DNA of 64,000 bases from Heyndrickxia sporothermodurans (GTDB taxonomy: Bacteria; Bacillota; Bacilli; Bacillales; Bacillaceae_C), in assembly GCA_018333075.1 (NCBI GenBank), contig BORH01000001.1, forward strand, positions 372,001-436,000. The letters are read 5' to 3'. Within the stretch, counting starts at the first letter, position 1; the number at the start of each line of letters is the position of its first letter. Under the pieces are notes generated by a model. It did no database searches, was not told the DNA's origin, and saw nothing but the letters and a program-made list of their open reading frames with translations. This document shows positions 29,231 through 37,966 of the stretch, in pieces. The position numbers and the translations under genes are program-made.

Positions 29231-30169
29231 CTACTTACCCCATTTTAACGCAATCGCTCCCCATGTCAGGCCGCCACCAAAGCCAACTAAGACGATAATA
29301 TCATCCTCTTTTATTTTGCCAGCTTCATATTCTTCGACTAGCGAAATTGGGATGGAAGCTGAGGAAGTATTCCCATATTTATTCACCGTTTTGGACATTT
29401 TTTCAATTGGGAGATCTAATCTTTGCCTTGAAGCTTCCATGATCCTTATATTTGCTTGGTGAGGGATAAGGAAATTTACTTCCTCCTTCGTTAATCCCGC
29501 TTTCTCAAGCACATTAATAGAAGATTCCCCCATTTGCCTTACAGCAAATTTAAAGACTTCTCTGCCATTCATGACAATGTGTTTATTTTCATCTTCATAT
29601 AAGTGTTTACCGCCAGAACCATCAGCTCCAAGCTCAAATGCTAAGATTCCTCTACCTTCTGAAACTGGACCCATAATAGCTGCACCTGCTCCATCTCCAA
29701 AAAGGACAGCTGTATTGCGATCTTCCCAGTTAGTAATTTTAGAAAGCTTTTCAGCACCTACAATTAAAACATATTTATATGCATTTGTTTCAATAAATTG
29801 TTTTGCTGTAATTAATCCATACATAAAGCCAGAACAAGCGGCACTAACGTCCATAGCTGCTGCTTTTTTCGCTCCTAAACGATCTTGAAGCATACATGCA
29901 ACTGATGGAAACGGTTGATCAGGTGTTACTGTTGCAACAAGAATTAAATCAATTTCCTCTGGAGAAATTTGAGCATCTTTTATCGCTTGACAAGCAGCTT
30001 CATAAGCCATATCAGATGTATCCATATCTTTCTCAGCAATTCTTCGTTCTTCAATTCCAGTACGTGTTCGAATCCATTCATCAGATGTATCCATCATTTT
30101 TTCTAAATCAAAGTTAGTTAATACCTTTTCAGGACTATATTTACCAAGCCCAATTATCCCTGCATTCAT
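29231..30169 (-). CDS. fabH: 3-oxoacyl-[acyl-carrier-protein] synthase III
   Basis: 312 residues from ATG at 30169 ([19 protein letters not shown]), nine bases behind AAAAGGAG; an ATG at 30178 overlaps that site. The triad is Cys112 in SAACSGF, His in PHQANIRIM and Asn in [10 protein letters not shown]. It condenses acyl-CoA with malonyl-ACP to start fatty-acid chains; in Bacillus the FabHA type prefers branched primers. First gene of fabH-fabF. A FapR operator was looked for in the upstream 240 bp and not found. Confidence 0.96.
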   Translation of the reverse strand: MNAGIIGLGKYSPEKVLTNFDLEKMMDTSDEWIRTRTGIEERRIAEKDMDTSDMAYEAACQAIKDAQISPEEIDLILVATVTPDQPFPSVACMLQDRLGAKKAAAMDVSAACSGFMYGLITAKQFIETNAYKYVLIVGAEKLSKITNWEDRNTAVLFGDGAGAAIMGPVSEGRGILAFELGADGSGGKHLYEDENKHIVMNGREVFKFAVRQMGESSINVLEKAGLTKEEVNFLIPHQANIRIMEASRQRLDLPIEKMSKTVNKYGNTSSASIPISLVEEYEAGKIKEDDIIVLVGFGGGLTWGAIALKWGK

Positions 30170-30419
30170 AGCGGACATCTCCTTTTATAGAAGCAATTTC
30201 CATAAGATACTATTTATAGTTATTATTATGACCTGCTCCTAATTATATCAGCTTCACTTTTTTTTGTCACTCAACTTAATTTGACTATAAAGTGTGATAT
30301 TCAACTATTCTTATTAATTTTATATGCATATTTTATAGTATAAAATCCAAAAAGTGTTTAACAGTTTTGAGAAAAAAATTGAATAACAAGATTGGTTACT
30401 GTGAGGAGGTGCAATACTT

Positions 30420-30791
30420 ATGAGTAAAAATAATAATGAGGAAGTTATAGAGATTGAGGATCTTCAAGAAGAAAATAAAAACGGGGAATTCGCAGAAAAT
30501 GCCAATATTCAAGAAGAAAACACAGAACATCATGTCCATCCTTTTGATCGCATGTTTTTCCCAAATCGCCATTCACTCCAGGGGAGAGAAAAAATAGAGG
30601 AGAAAATACCGGAACAAGGTAGTATGGACGAATTATTTCATAATATATTAAATAATCCTAAGTTAAATAATATTAACCTTGATGAAGTAATGAACCATGT
30701 AGATAACTTATTTACTTCATTAAATGAACTAAAGCCACTGTTTAACAAGTTCTCACCATACTTAACTAAGCTCCTTTCAAAAAATAAATAA
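30420..30791 (+). CDS. Uncharacterised acidic protein, divergent from fabH
   Basis: 123 residues, not recognised. A strongly acidic N-terminal half (E/N/Q-rich, residues 1-55) with a His/Phe patch (EHHVHPFDRMFFPNRH) is followed by a helical C-terminal segment rich in Leu and Asn ending in LSKNK. No signal peptide or membrane span. Start ATG at 30420 with GAGGAGG nine bases upstream, so it is a convincing gene. It converges on comZ across a palindromic repeat. The position corresponds to that of yjzB in B. subtilis, but homology is not claimed. Confidence 0.75.
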   Translation: MSKNNNEEVIEIEDLQEENKNGEFAENANIQEENTEHHVHPFDRMFFPNRHSLQGREKIEEKIPEQGSMDELFHNILNNPKLNNINLDEVMNHVDNLFTSLNELKPLFNKFSPYLTKLLSKNK

Positions 30792-30810
30792 TAAATTTGA
30801 AAATGAAAGA

Positions 30811-30930
30811 AGGGGCTGTTTAATAAATGTCTAAAACAATACCGTACTTCAGTATTCAGGGGTATTATCAAACTTTCCCACAATATAAAGAAGTGTACAA
30901 TTTGACATTTTACTATAAAACAGCCCTTCA
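30811..30930. repeat. Palindromic intergenic repeat, copy B (MITE-like)
   Basis: Arms GGGGCTGTTT (30812-30821) and AAACAGCCC (30918-30926), with further partial pairing ATGTC/GACAT and TACTTC/GAAGTG inside. Roughly 120 bp. Read on the minus strand it aligns with copy A at 6243-6357, including ATATTGTGGGAAAGT. It fills the whole gap between two convergent genes and can end both transcripts. Confidence 0.7.
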
Positions 30931-30935
30931 TTGAA

Positions 30936-31121
30936 TTACTTATTTAAAGCATCTTTTTTTCCCAATTCATACGCCTCATTCATTACTTTCGTGAAAATCT
31001 CCATAAACGGTTGAAGTAATTCAAATGAAATCTCTACTCCTGATTGGTCTAGTTTTTCTTTTGCCTCAGGTAAATATTTCATAGCAATCTGCATAAACTC
31101 CATGGATTTATCTTGATTCAT
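30936..31121 (-). CDS. comZ: ComG operon repressor ComZ
   Basis: 61 residues; the body EFMQIAMKYLPEAKEKLDQSGVEISFELLQPFMEIF and ELGKKDA is closely similar to B. subtilis ComZ. ComZ lowers comG transcription and so limits DNA uptake. Start ATG behind TAGGAGG. It lies 100 bp behind med in the same direction; in B. subtilis med and comZ are one operon. Confidence 0.92.
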   Translation of the reverse strand: MNQDKSMEFMQIAMKYLPEAKEKLDQSGVEISFELLQPFMEIFTKVMNEAYELGKKDALNK

Positions 31122-31225
31122 TTCATATCCTCCTATATACGTTGGTTAATTAATTGCTGTAAAAAATACTTAGGCTATTATTTAAAGGAATTAGAATATA
31201 TAGATGTCTAAAAGGATAATGAACA

Positions 31226-32188
31226 TTATTTTAATTGATTCTTATTTGGAAGTACTCCGGTTTTTTTGTACTCTTCAACATAATTTTCAATACGTTTTCG
31301 GAATTTCTTATCTACTAATGGACTATATTTTCCCATAGTTATTACACCATCTTTAAAATCAAAAGAAAGATTCCCAGATTGAAGTGTTCCCTCTGCGAAT
31401 TTTTTGGCAACTAAATCATATAGCTTACTTGCAAGTTGAACAGTACTTGTTAAAACGGTATTTTTTCCTAAATCCGATTGGTCTGAAACATACCCAATTG
31501 CATAAAGACCTTTTTCCTTTACTTTTTCAATAACAGGAACATTAAACCCGTCACCAGCTGGATAAACTACATCAATCCCACTAGCTATTAATTGATTTAA
31601 CAACTTAACAGCCCTTTGTCCATCATCCCAATTATTTGTATATAAGATTTTTATCTTTGTATCTGGATTTTCGAACTTAGCTCCTTCAACAAAGCCTTTA
31701 ATTTCAGGCTGCCAGTTATGAGTTCCAATTATACCTATTAATTTCTTCGAAGACATATGTGCAGCAGTCATCCCTCCAAAGAAACCCATAGTATGTCCTT
31801 CGAACCTAAGACTAGTCGTATTTTTTTGCCTAGCATCACCATTAAAGCTTACAAAATGGATTTTCGGGTATTTTTTTGCAATTTTATTAAAGGTATCACC
31901 ATATTCCATACCATGACCAAAGATTAAATTCACACCTTTTTGACTAAATTCTTCAACTGAGTGTTCAATAGAAGATTCAGAATCAATCCCTTCTTTATAA
32001 AACACATCTACATCAAAATCATTTTGGATATTCAGTAATCCTTTATAGCCTTTTGTTCCCCAAACCTGATCATTTATAGATTCTGGAACTAGTAATCCAA
32101 CCTTATTTATATTACCTTTATCAACACTGGTAGAGCAACCTGATAAAAGTAAAACAACTACAAAGATGATCATGTTTTTTTTAAACAT
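31226..32188 (-). CDS. med: Med, BMP-family lipoprotein, positive regulator of comK
   Basis: 320 residues from ATG at 32188 (MFKKNMIIF); a GTG three bases upstream is equally possible, both behind AAAGGAG. A lipoprotein signal ends in the lipobox LSGC, followed by a PBP1/BMP-type binding fold (KVGLLVPESINDQVWGTKGYKG, DVVYPAGDG). Med is anchored outside the membrane and raises ComK activity by a poorly understood route; BMP relatives bind nucleosides. Upstream of comZ. Confidence 0.9.
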   Translation of the reverse strand: MFKKNMIIFVVVLLLSGCSTSVDKGNINKVGLLVPESINDQVWGTKGYKGLLNIQNDFDVDVFYKEGIDSESSIEHSVEEFSQKGVNLIFGHGMEYGDTFNKIAKKYPKIHFVSFNGDARQKNTTSLRFEGHTMGFFGGMTAAHMSSKKLIGIIGTHNWQPEIKGFVEGAKFENPDTKIKILYTNNWDDGQRAVKLLNQLIASGIDVVYPAGDGFNVPVIEKVKEKGLYAIGYVSDQSDLGKNTVLTSTVQLASKLYDLVAKKFAEGTLQSGNLSFDFKDGVITMGKYSPLVDKKFRKRIENYVEEYKKTGVLPNKNQLK

Positions 32189-32293
32189 CACTAGCAACTC
32201 CTTTTTCAAGCTGCACATTCAAACAATGAATTGAAATACAGATAAAAATTATTTCTTTACTATTTTACTTGTAACCTGATAGGAAGAAAAGTT

Positions 32294-33094
32294 TTATTGC
32301 ATTTTTCTTAGATAACAATCCATTTGTCTTTTTAATCCCTCTTTAAAAGAAACGATTTCTTCCACTTCAATCGACTTTGAATACGTTAAGTTTCTTTGTT
32401 TTTCTATTTGTAAGGACTGATATTCTGGTGATAAATAAAATATACATTTTTCCCACATCTCTTCTTCCCTACTCTTCAATAAAATCTTTTCTCCACAAAG
32501 TTGCTCATCAATATGTTGAAAAATTGCATGAATGGCATTTTCAATATATATCGCATCTCCACAATCATCTACATAACACTGTGAATTAACTCTCGAGATT
32601 AATTGTTGAAATAAAAAAGTATTTGGTTGCCATGGTCCGAAGATTGTAGGCAAATAAAAATCCAACACAACTATTTCAGCTCTATTTATCACTTTATCCA
32701 TCAAACTTCTTTTAACTTGATCAATAGCTGTCGAATCATTTAACCATTGACTTGGATTAATAAAAATAATCATTTTTATTAAACACTTCATTTCATCATA
32801 CAACTTTTTAAAGTGATACAACCACTCATCAAACAAAGAATCATCTTTTTCACTGATAAAATCATATAAAGGGACAAACCAATTATATGTTTGATCTTGA
32901 AAATCCACTTTATCGCCCATCAATTGATACGTAACATTTGCATTTCTTCCTATTTCAAGCCATTTCTCCATATTTACGTCATGCACCATTTCTTTATGCT
33001 CAATTGCAAGTACTTCATACCCTTTATTAAGTAGCTCCTTGCAGATTTCAAAACCTAAAAATTGCTGGGCATTAAAAACAACAGCCCGTTCCAT
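32294..33094 (-). CDS. yjaV: NAD-dependent epimerase-like protein with degenerate binding motif
   Basis: 266 residues. The beginning VVFNAQQFLGFEICKELLNKGYEV aligns with the extended-SDR Rossmann start (TGATGFIG), but Asn8 and Gln11 replace the first two glycines; only Gly14 remains. Later DFYLPTIFGPWQPN resembles the epimerase RxxxxYGP segment. Probably a Rossmann-fold protein with weak or no cofactor binding. Start ATG behind AAGGGGGAC. Stands 140 bp after yjaU and before med, the B. subtilis order. Function unknown. Confidence 0.7.
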   Translation of the reverse strand: MERAVVFNAQQFLGFEICKELLNKGYEVLAIEHKEMVHDVNMEKWLEIGRNANVTYQLMGDKVDFQDQTYNWFVPLYDFISEKDDSLFDEWLYHFKKLYDEMKCLIKMIIFINPSQWLNDSTAIDQVKRSLMDKVINRAEIVVLDFYLPTIFGPWQPNTFLFQQLISRVNSQCYVDDCGDAIYIENAIHAIFQHIDEQLCGEKILLKSREEEMWEKCIFYLSPEYQSLQIEKQRNLTYSKSIEVEEIVSFKEGLKRQMDCYLRKMQ

Positions 33095-33237
33095 ATGATT
33101 GTCCCCCTTATTGCTATCCTTACTTCATCGTATGCATTCACAATTAAAATTATTTTAAGACTAAAGAATATTCGGGACTCTTAAAAATAAAATTTTGTCT
33201 TCCAGTTCATATCCATTCAAAACCGTAAGAAAAAAGC

Positions 33238-33954
33238 TTACAAAACTTTTTCATTTTCTCTAAAAAAACGGATCATTTTCTCTACACTATATAAACGGTT
33301 TTCAAGAAGAATATAATGAATTTCTATTTCTAAGTTATTATCTTTTCTTTTCATAAATAGTTCATTTATTACTTCAATTTGATTTTTATAACGATTTTGA
33401 TCAATCACTTGAATAATAAATATTGGTTCCTTCATTTCTTCTAATGACTTTTTCGTAGTGATTTTTGGATATTTTGTGTCAAATGAATATTGGATTTCAG
33501 TCATCAATTTATGGAAATAAAACTTTTGGCCTTTTTCCTGTTCTATATGCTTTTCTAGTGATATACATGGGGAGAACAACACTACGGAACGCACATGATT
33601 TTCTAATAGAGGAATTAATTGTGCGGCAACTAGGGAACCCATTCCTTCTGCTAAAATATGAATTTTATCATTTAAAATTTCTCTTCTCATTAGTAGTTGG
33701 TATAAAGTATAGGAATACTTTACAGACTGAAGATTTCCCCAGTTTTTCTCAAATAAATTAGAGTAATAGACTAAGTAACCTGATTCAGTTAGTTTTTCAA
33801 TCGTTTTTGCTCGTCCTGTATTATCGATCCAAAAACTTGATTTTTCATTTACATAATGCTGCTGATCTCCGATGATAAAAATAGCAAATCCATTCGGTTT
33901 TTCTGGATAGTGTATCTTACACCATTGTTGATCAAACAGAAATGTGTCTAACAT
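33238..33954 (-). CDS. yjaU: Alpha/beta-hydrolase-like protein lacking the nucleophile serine
   Basis: 238 residues. The fold is suggested by strand FAIFIIGD, the nucleophile-elbow region KIHILAEGMGSLVAAQL and SVVLFSP. At the elbow the usual GxSxG reads AEGMG (102-106), so Gly104 stands where the serine should be, and no clear C-terminal catalytic His is seen. Likely a non-catalytic relative. Start ATG behind AAGGAGAC. Symbol given by position and overall resemblance. Confidence 0.65.
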   Translation of the reverse strand: MLDTFLFDQQWCKIHYPEKPNGFAIFIIGDQQHYVNEKSSFWIDNTGRAKTIEKLTESGYLVYYSNLFEKNWGNLQSVKYSYTLYQLLMRREILNDKIHILAEGMGSLVAAQLIPLLENHVRSVVLFSPCISLEKHIEQEKGQKFYFHKLMTEIQYSFDTKYPKITTKKSLEEMKEPIFIIQVIDQNRYKNQIEVINELFMKRKDNNLEIEIHYILLENRLYSVEKMIRFFRENEKVL

Positions 33955-34305
33955 CGTTACTGTCTCCTTATTAAGAAGTTTTTAGCATTGAGTTTTTCGT
34001 CAAAGCTACATGCAATACTATCTCACAAGATTGGTCAATATAATGTATGCATGCCTTTTAACTTTAGACAGGGGGTATGTATGGTATTCATAAAATAATA
34101 CCTTTATAAATTATTTAAGCTATGTTAATATATATTGGGAATATGAATATTTTAACTTAATTTTTCATACAAAAATCATGCAACTTTGGAGATTTTCTGG
34201 CATTTTTTATAGATTCATGAAATGAATTTTGTTCCTATATTAGTAAAAAAATGCCTTTAATAATACCTATCACATACATAAATATTATTAATGAGGTGAA
34301 ATTCA
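33955..34305. other. Divergent intergenic region between yjaU and yjzD
   Basis: About 350 bp, strongly AT-rich, with no open frame that has a ribosome site. It should contain both divergent promoters; no confident hexamer pair was picked. Nothing else seen. Confidence 0.5.
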
Positions 34306-34488
34306 ATGAAATTCGTAGCAACACTTTTCTGGACTTTTATTCTTGTACAAGTTTTAGGATATGTAGCAAGTGCAATGACTAACACTGAATATGATATTAA
34401 AACAATCTCAATTCTTGGTGTGGTTGCCACAGTTCTTATAGCCGTATTAGCAGCGGTTATTCCTAAACCCGCAATTGAGAAACATTAA
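34306..34488 (+). CDS. yjzD: Small membrane protein of the DUF2929/YjzD family
   Basis: 60 residues, two hydrophobic spans (about 5-24 and 35-54) separated by a short polar turn TNTEYDIK, ending IPKPAIEKH. Matches YjzD-type DUF2929 proteins in size and pattern. Start ATG behind GAGGTG. Function unknown. Single gene, ended by a bidirectional terminator shared with clpB. Confidence 0.85.
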   Translation: MKFVATLFWTFILVQVLGYVASAMTNTEYDIKTISILGVVATVLIAVLAAVIPKPAIEKH

Positions 34489-34521
34489 TTTTGAAATAGC
34501 TGCTACAAAGCTGATCTCTAT

Positions 34522-34556
34522 AAAAATAACCTCGCTAACTCGCGAGGTTATTTTTC
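34522..34556. terminator. Bidirectional terminator between yjzD and clpB
   Basis: Stem AAAAATAACCTCG / CGAGGTTATTTTT (13 bp) around CTAACTCG-type loop. The TAA of clpB (34548-34550) lies inside the stem. Confidence 0.9.
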
Positions 34557-37145
34557 TTTCTCTATCATTAACTTCTCATTTTCTACATTTATTACTACGG
34601 TACTTTGAGGATAAATTTGACCGCTGATGATCTCTCTGGCAAGCTTTGTTTCAATATGATGCTGAATGTATCTTTTTAGTGGGCGCGCTCCATAAATTGG
34701 ATCATATGCTGCTTTTGCAACCCACTCTTTTGCTGAATCAGTCATCCTCAACTGAATATACTGTTGACTTAATCTTTCTTGTAATAGTTGAATTAATTTG
34801 GTGACAATTCCTTTTATATTTTCTATGGTTAATGGTTTAAATAGAATAATATCATCGACCCGATTTAAAAATTCTGGTCTAAAGGATGTACGAAGCTGAC
34901 CAAGTACTTTTTCTTTTATTTCCTCAGGAATTTCTTCAGTTATTTGTTCACGCTCTAATAAAAACGCCGAACCGATATTCGAAGTCATTATAATTATTGT
35001 ATTTTTAAAATCAACCATGCGTCCTTGTGAATCTGTTACACGTCCATCATCAAGAATTTGAAGTAATACATTAAAAACATCTGGATGTGCTTTCTCTATT
35101 TCGTCTAATAAAATGACAGAATAAGGTTTCCTTCTAACTGCTTCTGTTAATTGTCCACCTTCCTCATAACCTACATATCCCGGTGGAGCCCCAATCAATC
35201 TGGATACCGTATGTTTCTCCATATATTCTGACATGTCAATCCGAATCATTTGCTCTTCACTGTCGAATAAATTTTTAGCTAATGCTTTTGCAAGCTCTGT
35301 TTTCCCTACACCAGTTGGACCAAGAAAAATAAAAGAACCGATTGGACGATTAGGATCTTTAATTCCTGCTCTTGCCCTTATAACAGCATCGCTTACAAGT
35401 TTTACTGCATCATCTTGTCCAATGACGCGCTCATGCAATATGTGTTCTAATCTCAATAATTTTTCACGTTCGCCTTCAACTAATTTTGTCACAGGAATAC
35501 CCGTCCAACGGCCAACAATTTCAGCGATTTCTTCCTCAGTTACTTCTTCACGTAGTAATTTATTTTCATTTTGGGACTGTGATATAGTTGTCTCTAGTCC
35601 CTTTAACTCTTTCTCTAAGGCAGGAATCTTCCCATGTCTTAATTCTGCTGCTTTATTTAGATCATAATTATTTTCTGCATCCTCAAGCTGTCTTCTTAGC
35701 TTTTCTAATTGTTCGCGTTTCGCTTGTATGGATTGAAGCTCTTTTTTTTCTGACTGCCATTTCGCCTTCATTTCATCAGCTTTTTCTTTTAAATCTGCTA
35801 AATCCCTCTGCAAAATAGTAAGTCTTTCTTTACTTGCCTCATCAGATTCTTTTTTTAGTGCTGCCTCTTCAATTTCAAGCTGCATCACTCTTCTAGTGAC
35901 TTCATCTAATTCACTTGGCATGGAGTCAATTTCTACACGGATCGTAGCACAAGCCTCATCTACTAAATCAATTGCTTTATCAGGCAGGAATCTGTCTGTA
36001 ATATAGCGATTGGATAAGGTTGCAGCTGCAACAAGTGCTCTGTCATGAATATTTACCCCATGATGAACTTCAAATCTTTCTTTTAATCCTCGTAAAATAG
36101 AAATGGTATCTTCTACATCGGGTTCCTCTACAAGAACTTGTTGAAAACGGCGTTCTAGTGCAGGGTCTTTCTCTATATATTTTCGATATTCATCAAGAGT
36201 TGTTGCCCCTATACAATGGAGTTCACCCCTTGCAAGCATTGGCTTCAACATATTTCCTGCATCCATTGCACCTTCCGTTTTCCCGGCTCCAACAATGGTA
36301 TGAATTTCATCAATAAATAACAAAATTTGTCCATTGCTTTTTTTAATTTCTTGTAAGACAGCCTTTAATCTTTCTTCAAATTCACCTCGGAACTTCGCAC
36401 CCGCAATCAGCGCTCCCATATCTAATGCAAAAATGGTTTTATCTTTTAAGCCTTCTGGAACATCTTTTCTAACAATTCTTTGTGCCAACCCTTCGACGAT
36501 TGCCGTTTTCCCGACCCCTGGTTCACCAATTAAAACTGGGTTATTTTTCGTCTTTCTTGATAATATTCTTATTACATTGCGAATTTCACTATCTCTGCCG
36601 ATAACAGGATCCATTTTTCCTTCCTTAACAGCTGCAACAAGATCCCTTCCATATTTTTTTAACGTTTCATATGTTGCTTCAGGGTTTTGTGTTGTCACTC
36701 GTTGATTCCCCCTAATTTCCATGATTTCTTTTTTTAATTGCTCAACAGTAATCTTTTTTTTATGTAGATATTCTACGATTTCGTTAGAATGAAGTTTCAT
36801 TAATGCAAGAACTAAATGTTCTACTGAAATATACTCGTCTTCCAAATGTTTTGCCTCTTTTTCAGCTTCATTAAATAAATTGGATAGTTGGGCTGAAACA
36901 TATCTATTTTGATTACTTCCAGATACTTGTGGCTTTTTCATTAGTTGTGTTTGAAAAAATTGGTTTAACTCATCAGTATGTATACCCACACGATTGTATA
37001 TCGTCAATAGTAAGCTATCTGGCTTATTTATTAATGCAATCCATAAATGAATAATATCAATTTCTGGATGTTCATTTTCTTCACATAAACGCTGTGCTTC
37101 CGTCAATGCCTCCTGTACTGTGTAAGTAAACTTTTGAATATCCAT
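34548..37145 (-). CDS. clpB: Disaggregase ClpB
   Basis: 865 residues from ATG at 37145 ([14 protein letters not shown]), with AGAGGTG seven bases upstream. Domains in order: Clp N-domain (1-145), first AAA+ module with Walker A GEPGVGKT near 200, a long coiled-coil middle domain (about 400-530, which separates ClpB from ClpC), and a second AAA+ module with GPTGVGKT near 600. It works with DnaK to dissolve protein aggregates after heat stress. B. subtilis lacks ClpB; other Bacillaceae have it. A perfect CtsR operator is not seen upstream. Confidence 0.96.
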   Translation of the reverse strand: MDIQKFTYTVQEALTEAQRLCEENEHPEIDIIHLWIALINKPDSLLLTIYNRVGIHTDELNQFFQTQLMKKPQVSGSNQNRYVSAQLSNLFNEAEKEAKHLEDEYISVEHLVLALMKLHSNEIVEYLHKKKITVEQLKKEIMEIRGNQRVTTQNPEATYETLKKYGRDLVAAVKEGKMDPVIGRDSEIRNVIRILSRKTKNNPVLIGEPGVGKTAIVEGLAQRIVRKDVPEGLKDKTIFALDMGALIAGAKFRGEFEERLKAVLQEIKKSNGQILLFIDEIHTIVGAGKTEGAMDAGNMLKPMLARGELHCIGATTLDEYRKYIEKDPALERRFQQVLVEEPDVEDTISILRGLKERFEVHHGVNIHDRALVAAATLSNRYITDRFLPDKAIDLVDEACATIRVEIDSMPSELDEVTRRVMQLEIEEAALKKESDEASKERLTILQRDLADLKEKADEMKAKWQSEKKELQSIQAKREQLEKLRRQLEDAENNYDLNKAAELRHGKIPALEKELKGLETTISQSQNENKLLREEVTEEEIAEIVGRWTGIPVTKLVEGEREKLLRLEHILHERVIGQDDAVKLVSDAVIRARAGIKDPNRPIGSFIFLGPTGVGKTELAKALAKNLFDSEEQMIRIDMSEYMEKHTVSRLIGAPPGYVGYEEGGQLTEAVRRKPYSVILLDEIEKAHPDVFNVLLQILDDGRVTDSQGRMVDFKNTIIIMTSNIGSAFLLEREQITEEIPEEIKEKVLGQLRTSFRPEFLNRVDDIILFKPLTIENIKGIVTKLIQLLQERLSQQYIQLRMTDSAKEWVAKAAYDPIYGARPLKRYIQHHIETKLAREIISGQIYPQSTVVINVENEKLMIEKEK

Positions 37146-37256
37146 TAATTTCACCTCTAACATTCTCATTATCTCTATTTTATTAGAAATATTTACCGAA
37201 TCCTAGTAAAAACCATTGACTGTTTGTTGAGAATCCTAATATATAGTCATATTCTT

Positions 37257-37284
37257 TAAAAAACCATCCAAATTGGATGGTTTA
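37257..37284 (-). terminator. Terminator of yjzC
   Basis: AAACCATCC / GGATGGTTT stem, five-base loop, TTTTTT on the minus strand. It includes the TAA of yjzC. Confidence 0.85.
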
Positions 37285-37461
37285 CGGTTTCCGCTTATAT
37301 GTCCAATGACGATCATCATTTGAAGTTTCTGGAAAACGATCGCCTGCTTTTAGCTTTATTTGCTTTGGATTAATGACCATGCTGCCAGTTTCTCCAATTT
37401 CAACGTATACTCCATTATTTGGAGCTTTGTCTCCTGAGCGAAAACGATGACTTTGACCCAT
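37282..37461 (-). CDS. yjzC: Small YjzC-type protein
   Basis: 59 residues, read directly from the minus strand: starts MGQSHRFRSGDKAPNNG, continues YVEIGETGSMV and ends HWTYKRKP, with no membrane span. This is the YjzC family pattern (FRSGDKAPNNG). ATG at 37459-37461 is preceded by AGGGGGAG. Basic and Gly-rich, function unknown. In B. subtilis yjzC is followed by yjzD; here clpB lies between them. Confidence 0.88.
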   Translation of the reverse strand: MGQSHRFRSGDKAPNNGVYVEIGETGSMVINPKQIKLKAGDRFPETSNDDRHWTYKRKP

Positions 37462-37544
37462 ATTTTCTCCCCCTATATTTAAATTTTCCTACAGCATTAT
37501 TTTGTGTTGTTTTAAGCCTTTTTAATAAAGCAAAAAGTGGATAA

Positions 37545-37575
37545 TAAAAAAAAGAGAACGTTCATTGTCCTCTTT
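37545..37575 (-). terminator. Terminator of yitW
   Basis: Minus-strand AAAGAGGAC / GTTCTCTTT with one G:U pair and a short loop, followed by TTTTTATTAT. It starts at the stop codon. Confidence 0.8.
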
Positions 37576-37886
37576 TAATCACTAATTCCTAATGCGATTT
37601 TTGCGTAACGTGACATACGATCTTTTGACCATGGTGGATTCCAAACGATATTTACCTCTGTTTCCTTGACTTCAGGTAAATCCTTTAATGCCAATTGAAC
37701 TTGGTCGACAATTACACCTGCTAATGGACAGCCCATTGCAGTTAATGTCATGGTAACTGTTACTTTTCCATTCTCATCCATATCTATATCATATACAAGT
37801 CCTAAATTAACAATATCAATTCCTAATTCAGGGTCAATTACTTGTTCAAGAGCACCCAGAATACTTTCTTTTAAATCCTCATTCAT
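37575..37886 (-). CDS. yitW: MIP18/SufT-like iron-sulfur assembly protein (DUF59)
   Basis: 103 residues from ATG at 37886 (MNEDLKES); upstream in-frame TTG (37892) and GTG (37901) are alternatives because the GGAGTG site is nearer to them. Core motifs DPELGIDIVNLGLVYDI and TLTAMGCPLA with the conserved cysteine mark the DUF59/PaaD-like family, which helps mature Fe-S proteins. C-terminus contains the family WNPPWSKDRMS. B. subtilis has yitV-yitW side by side, as here. Confidence 0.92.
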   Translation of the reverse strand: MNEDLKESILGALEQVIDPELGIDIVNLGLVYDIDMDENGKVTVTMTLTAMGCPLAGVIVDQVQLALKDLPEVKETEVNIVWNPPWSKDRMSRYAKIALGISD

Positions 37887-37966
37887 AACCAATCCAATCA
37901 CTCCTTTGTCTATAACATAACACCATCATAACAAAAATATCTATTTTGTAAAAACATCCGCACTTT

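Noticed and set aside
30179-30260. Possible FapR operator upstream of fabH (ATACTATTTATAGTTAT)
   Set aside because: Lacks the TTAGTACC/GGTACTAA-type half-sites of the known operator.
37160-37255. CtsR-like sequence (CTCAAC...GTCAAT) upstream of clpB
   Set aside because: The heptads mismatch the consensus at several positions and the spacing is four instead of three bases, so it is not supported.
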